Both the position numbers and the translations under genes were made by a program. The notes beneath the pieces are model-generated. The model worked only from the letters and a program-made list of their open reading frames with translations. It was not told the DNA's origin and searched no databases. Positions 63,832 through 64,000 of a DNA stretch of 64,000 nucleotides are shown in pieces. Source of the stretch: Achromobacter pestifer (GTDB lineage Bacteria; Pseudomonadota; Gammaproteobacteria; Burkholderiales; Burkholderiaceae_B). The stretch lies in assembly GCF_013267355.1 (NCBI RefSeq), contig NZ_CP053985.1, positions 1,364,001 to 1,428,000 of the forward strand. Reading direction: 5' to 3'. Positions within the stretch are counted from its first letter, which is position 1, and each line of letters opens with the position of its first letter.

Positions 63832-64000
63832 ATGCATTTTCCTACCGTAGCCCTGATCGGCAGATACCAGGACACCGGCCTGGACACACCGCTGAGAGCA
63901 CTCGCCCACGCGCTGACGCAAGCGGGCCGGCAGGTGCTCATCGATGCGGACACGGCGCGCAATACCGGACTGACCGAATACCCCGTCGCCACGCTCGAGG
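63832..64000 (+). CDS. nadK: NAD kinase, N-terminal part (cut by window edge)
   Basis: First 56 codons. MHFPTVALIGRYQDTGLDTP is the start of betaproteobacterial NAD kinases, which phosphorylate NAD to NADP; the helix LRALAHALTQAGRQVLIDADTA follows. Divergent from hrcA across 141 bp, the arrangement known in Bordetella and relatives. The catalytic GGDG motif lies beyond the window. Confidence 0.88.
   Translation, partial: MHFPTVALIGRYQDTGLDTPLRALAHALTQAGRQVLIDADTARNTGLTEYPVATLE

Noticed and set aside
63890..63915. GAGCACTC near the NAD kinase start as half of a CIRCE element
   Set aside because: No matching inverted half at the 9-bp distance, and it lies inside the coding region.

Overview
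The window is GC-rich betaproteobacterial chromosome, best matched to the Alcaligenaceae (Achromobacter or a close Bordetella relative). The evidence is the housekeeping order serS-rarA-(insert)-lolA-ftsK-trxB, the chaperone run hrcA-hemH-grpE-trx-dnaK-dnaJ next to a divergent NAD kinase, an orphan Bug-type (TctC) receptor, and small families typical of this group (PXPV-repeat, DUF4148, DUF1841 proteins). No rRNA, tRNA, CRISPR array, insertion sequence or prophage was seen. Identifications rest on reading motifs, not on database searches.

Layout. 1-8,800: accessory and regulatory genes: the start of a porin, an EAL phosphodiesterase, a Bug receptor, an enolase-superfamily dehydratase with its divergent LysR regulator, an amidohydrolase, and several small proteins, including one that may be translated from a leaderless message. 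8,966-11,776: serS and rarA. 11,859-22,565: an inserted catabolic block with a nitrilase-family amidase diverging from a nine-gene run (DSD1-like D-amino-acid dehydratase, five-gene peptide-type ABC importer, RpiR regulator, N-acyl-D-amino-acid deacylase, RidA). It reads as one pathway: import an N-acyl-D-amino acid or D-residue peptide, deacylate it, eliminate ammonia through an enamine, and detoxify the enamine with RidA. 22,672-29,435: lolA, ftsK, trxB, an Smr protein, an EmrE-type pump and two overlapping exported proteins of unknown role.

29,432-31,800: a two-subunit sodium:solute symporter whose large subunit carries an EF-hand loop. 31,801-32,426: an unusually AT-rich, hairpin-rich intergenic region. 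32,427-42,120: the potassium module: a tiny membrane ORF, kdpF, A, B, C, D and E, then a TorF-type porin and a small ferredoxin-like protein. Three promoters in this module share one tandem heptamer arrangement (11-bp period), and in each a -10-like hexamer starts exactly 48 bp downstream. This resembles the KdpE operator of E. coli and suggests a local KdpE regulon. 42,124-51,100: DapA-family lyase, chemoreceptor, O-antigen ligase, isocitrate dehydrogenase, DUF1841 protein, two cytochromes c, and a MoxR/VWA pair.

51,102-56,557: two GNAT acetyltransferases, an unknown protein, a large M16 peptidase and a secreted protein with three DUF4148-like repeats. 56,558-56,848: stacked terminators and a simple-sequence tract. 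56,849-63,690: dnaJ, dnaK, a thioredoxin-like gene, grpE, a small FPASDP-repeat protein, hemH and hrcA, all on the minus strand, with clear sigma-32 promoters before grpE and dnaK. The window closes inside NAD kinase on the plus strand.
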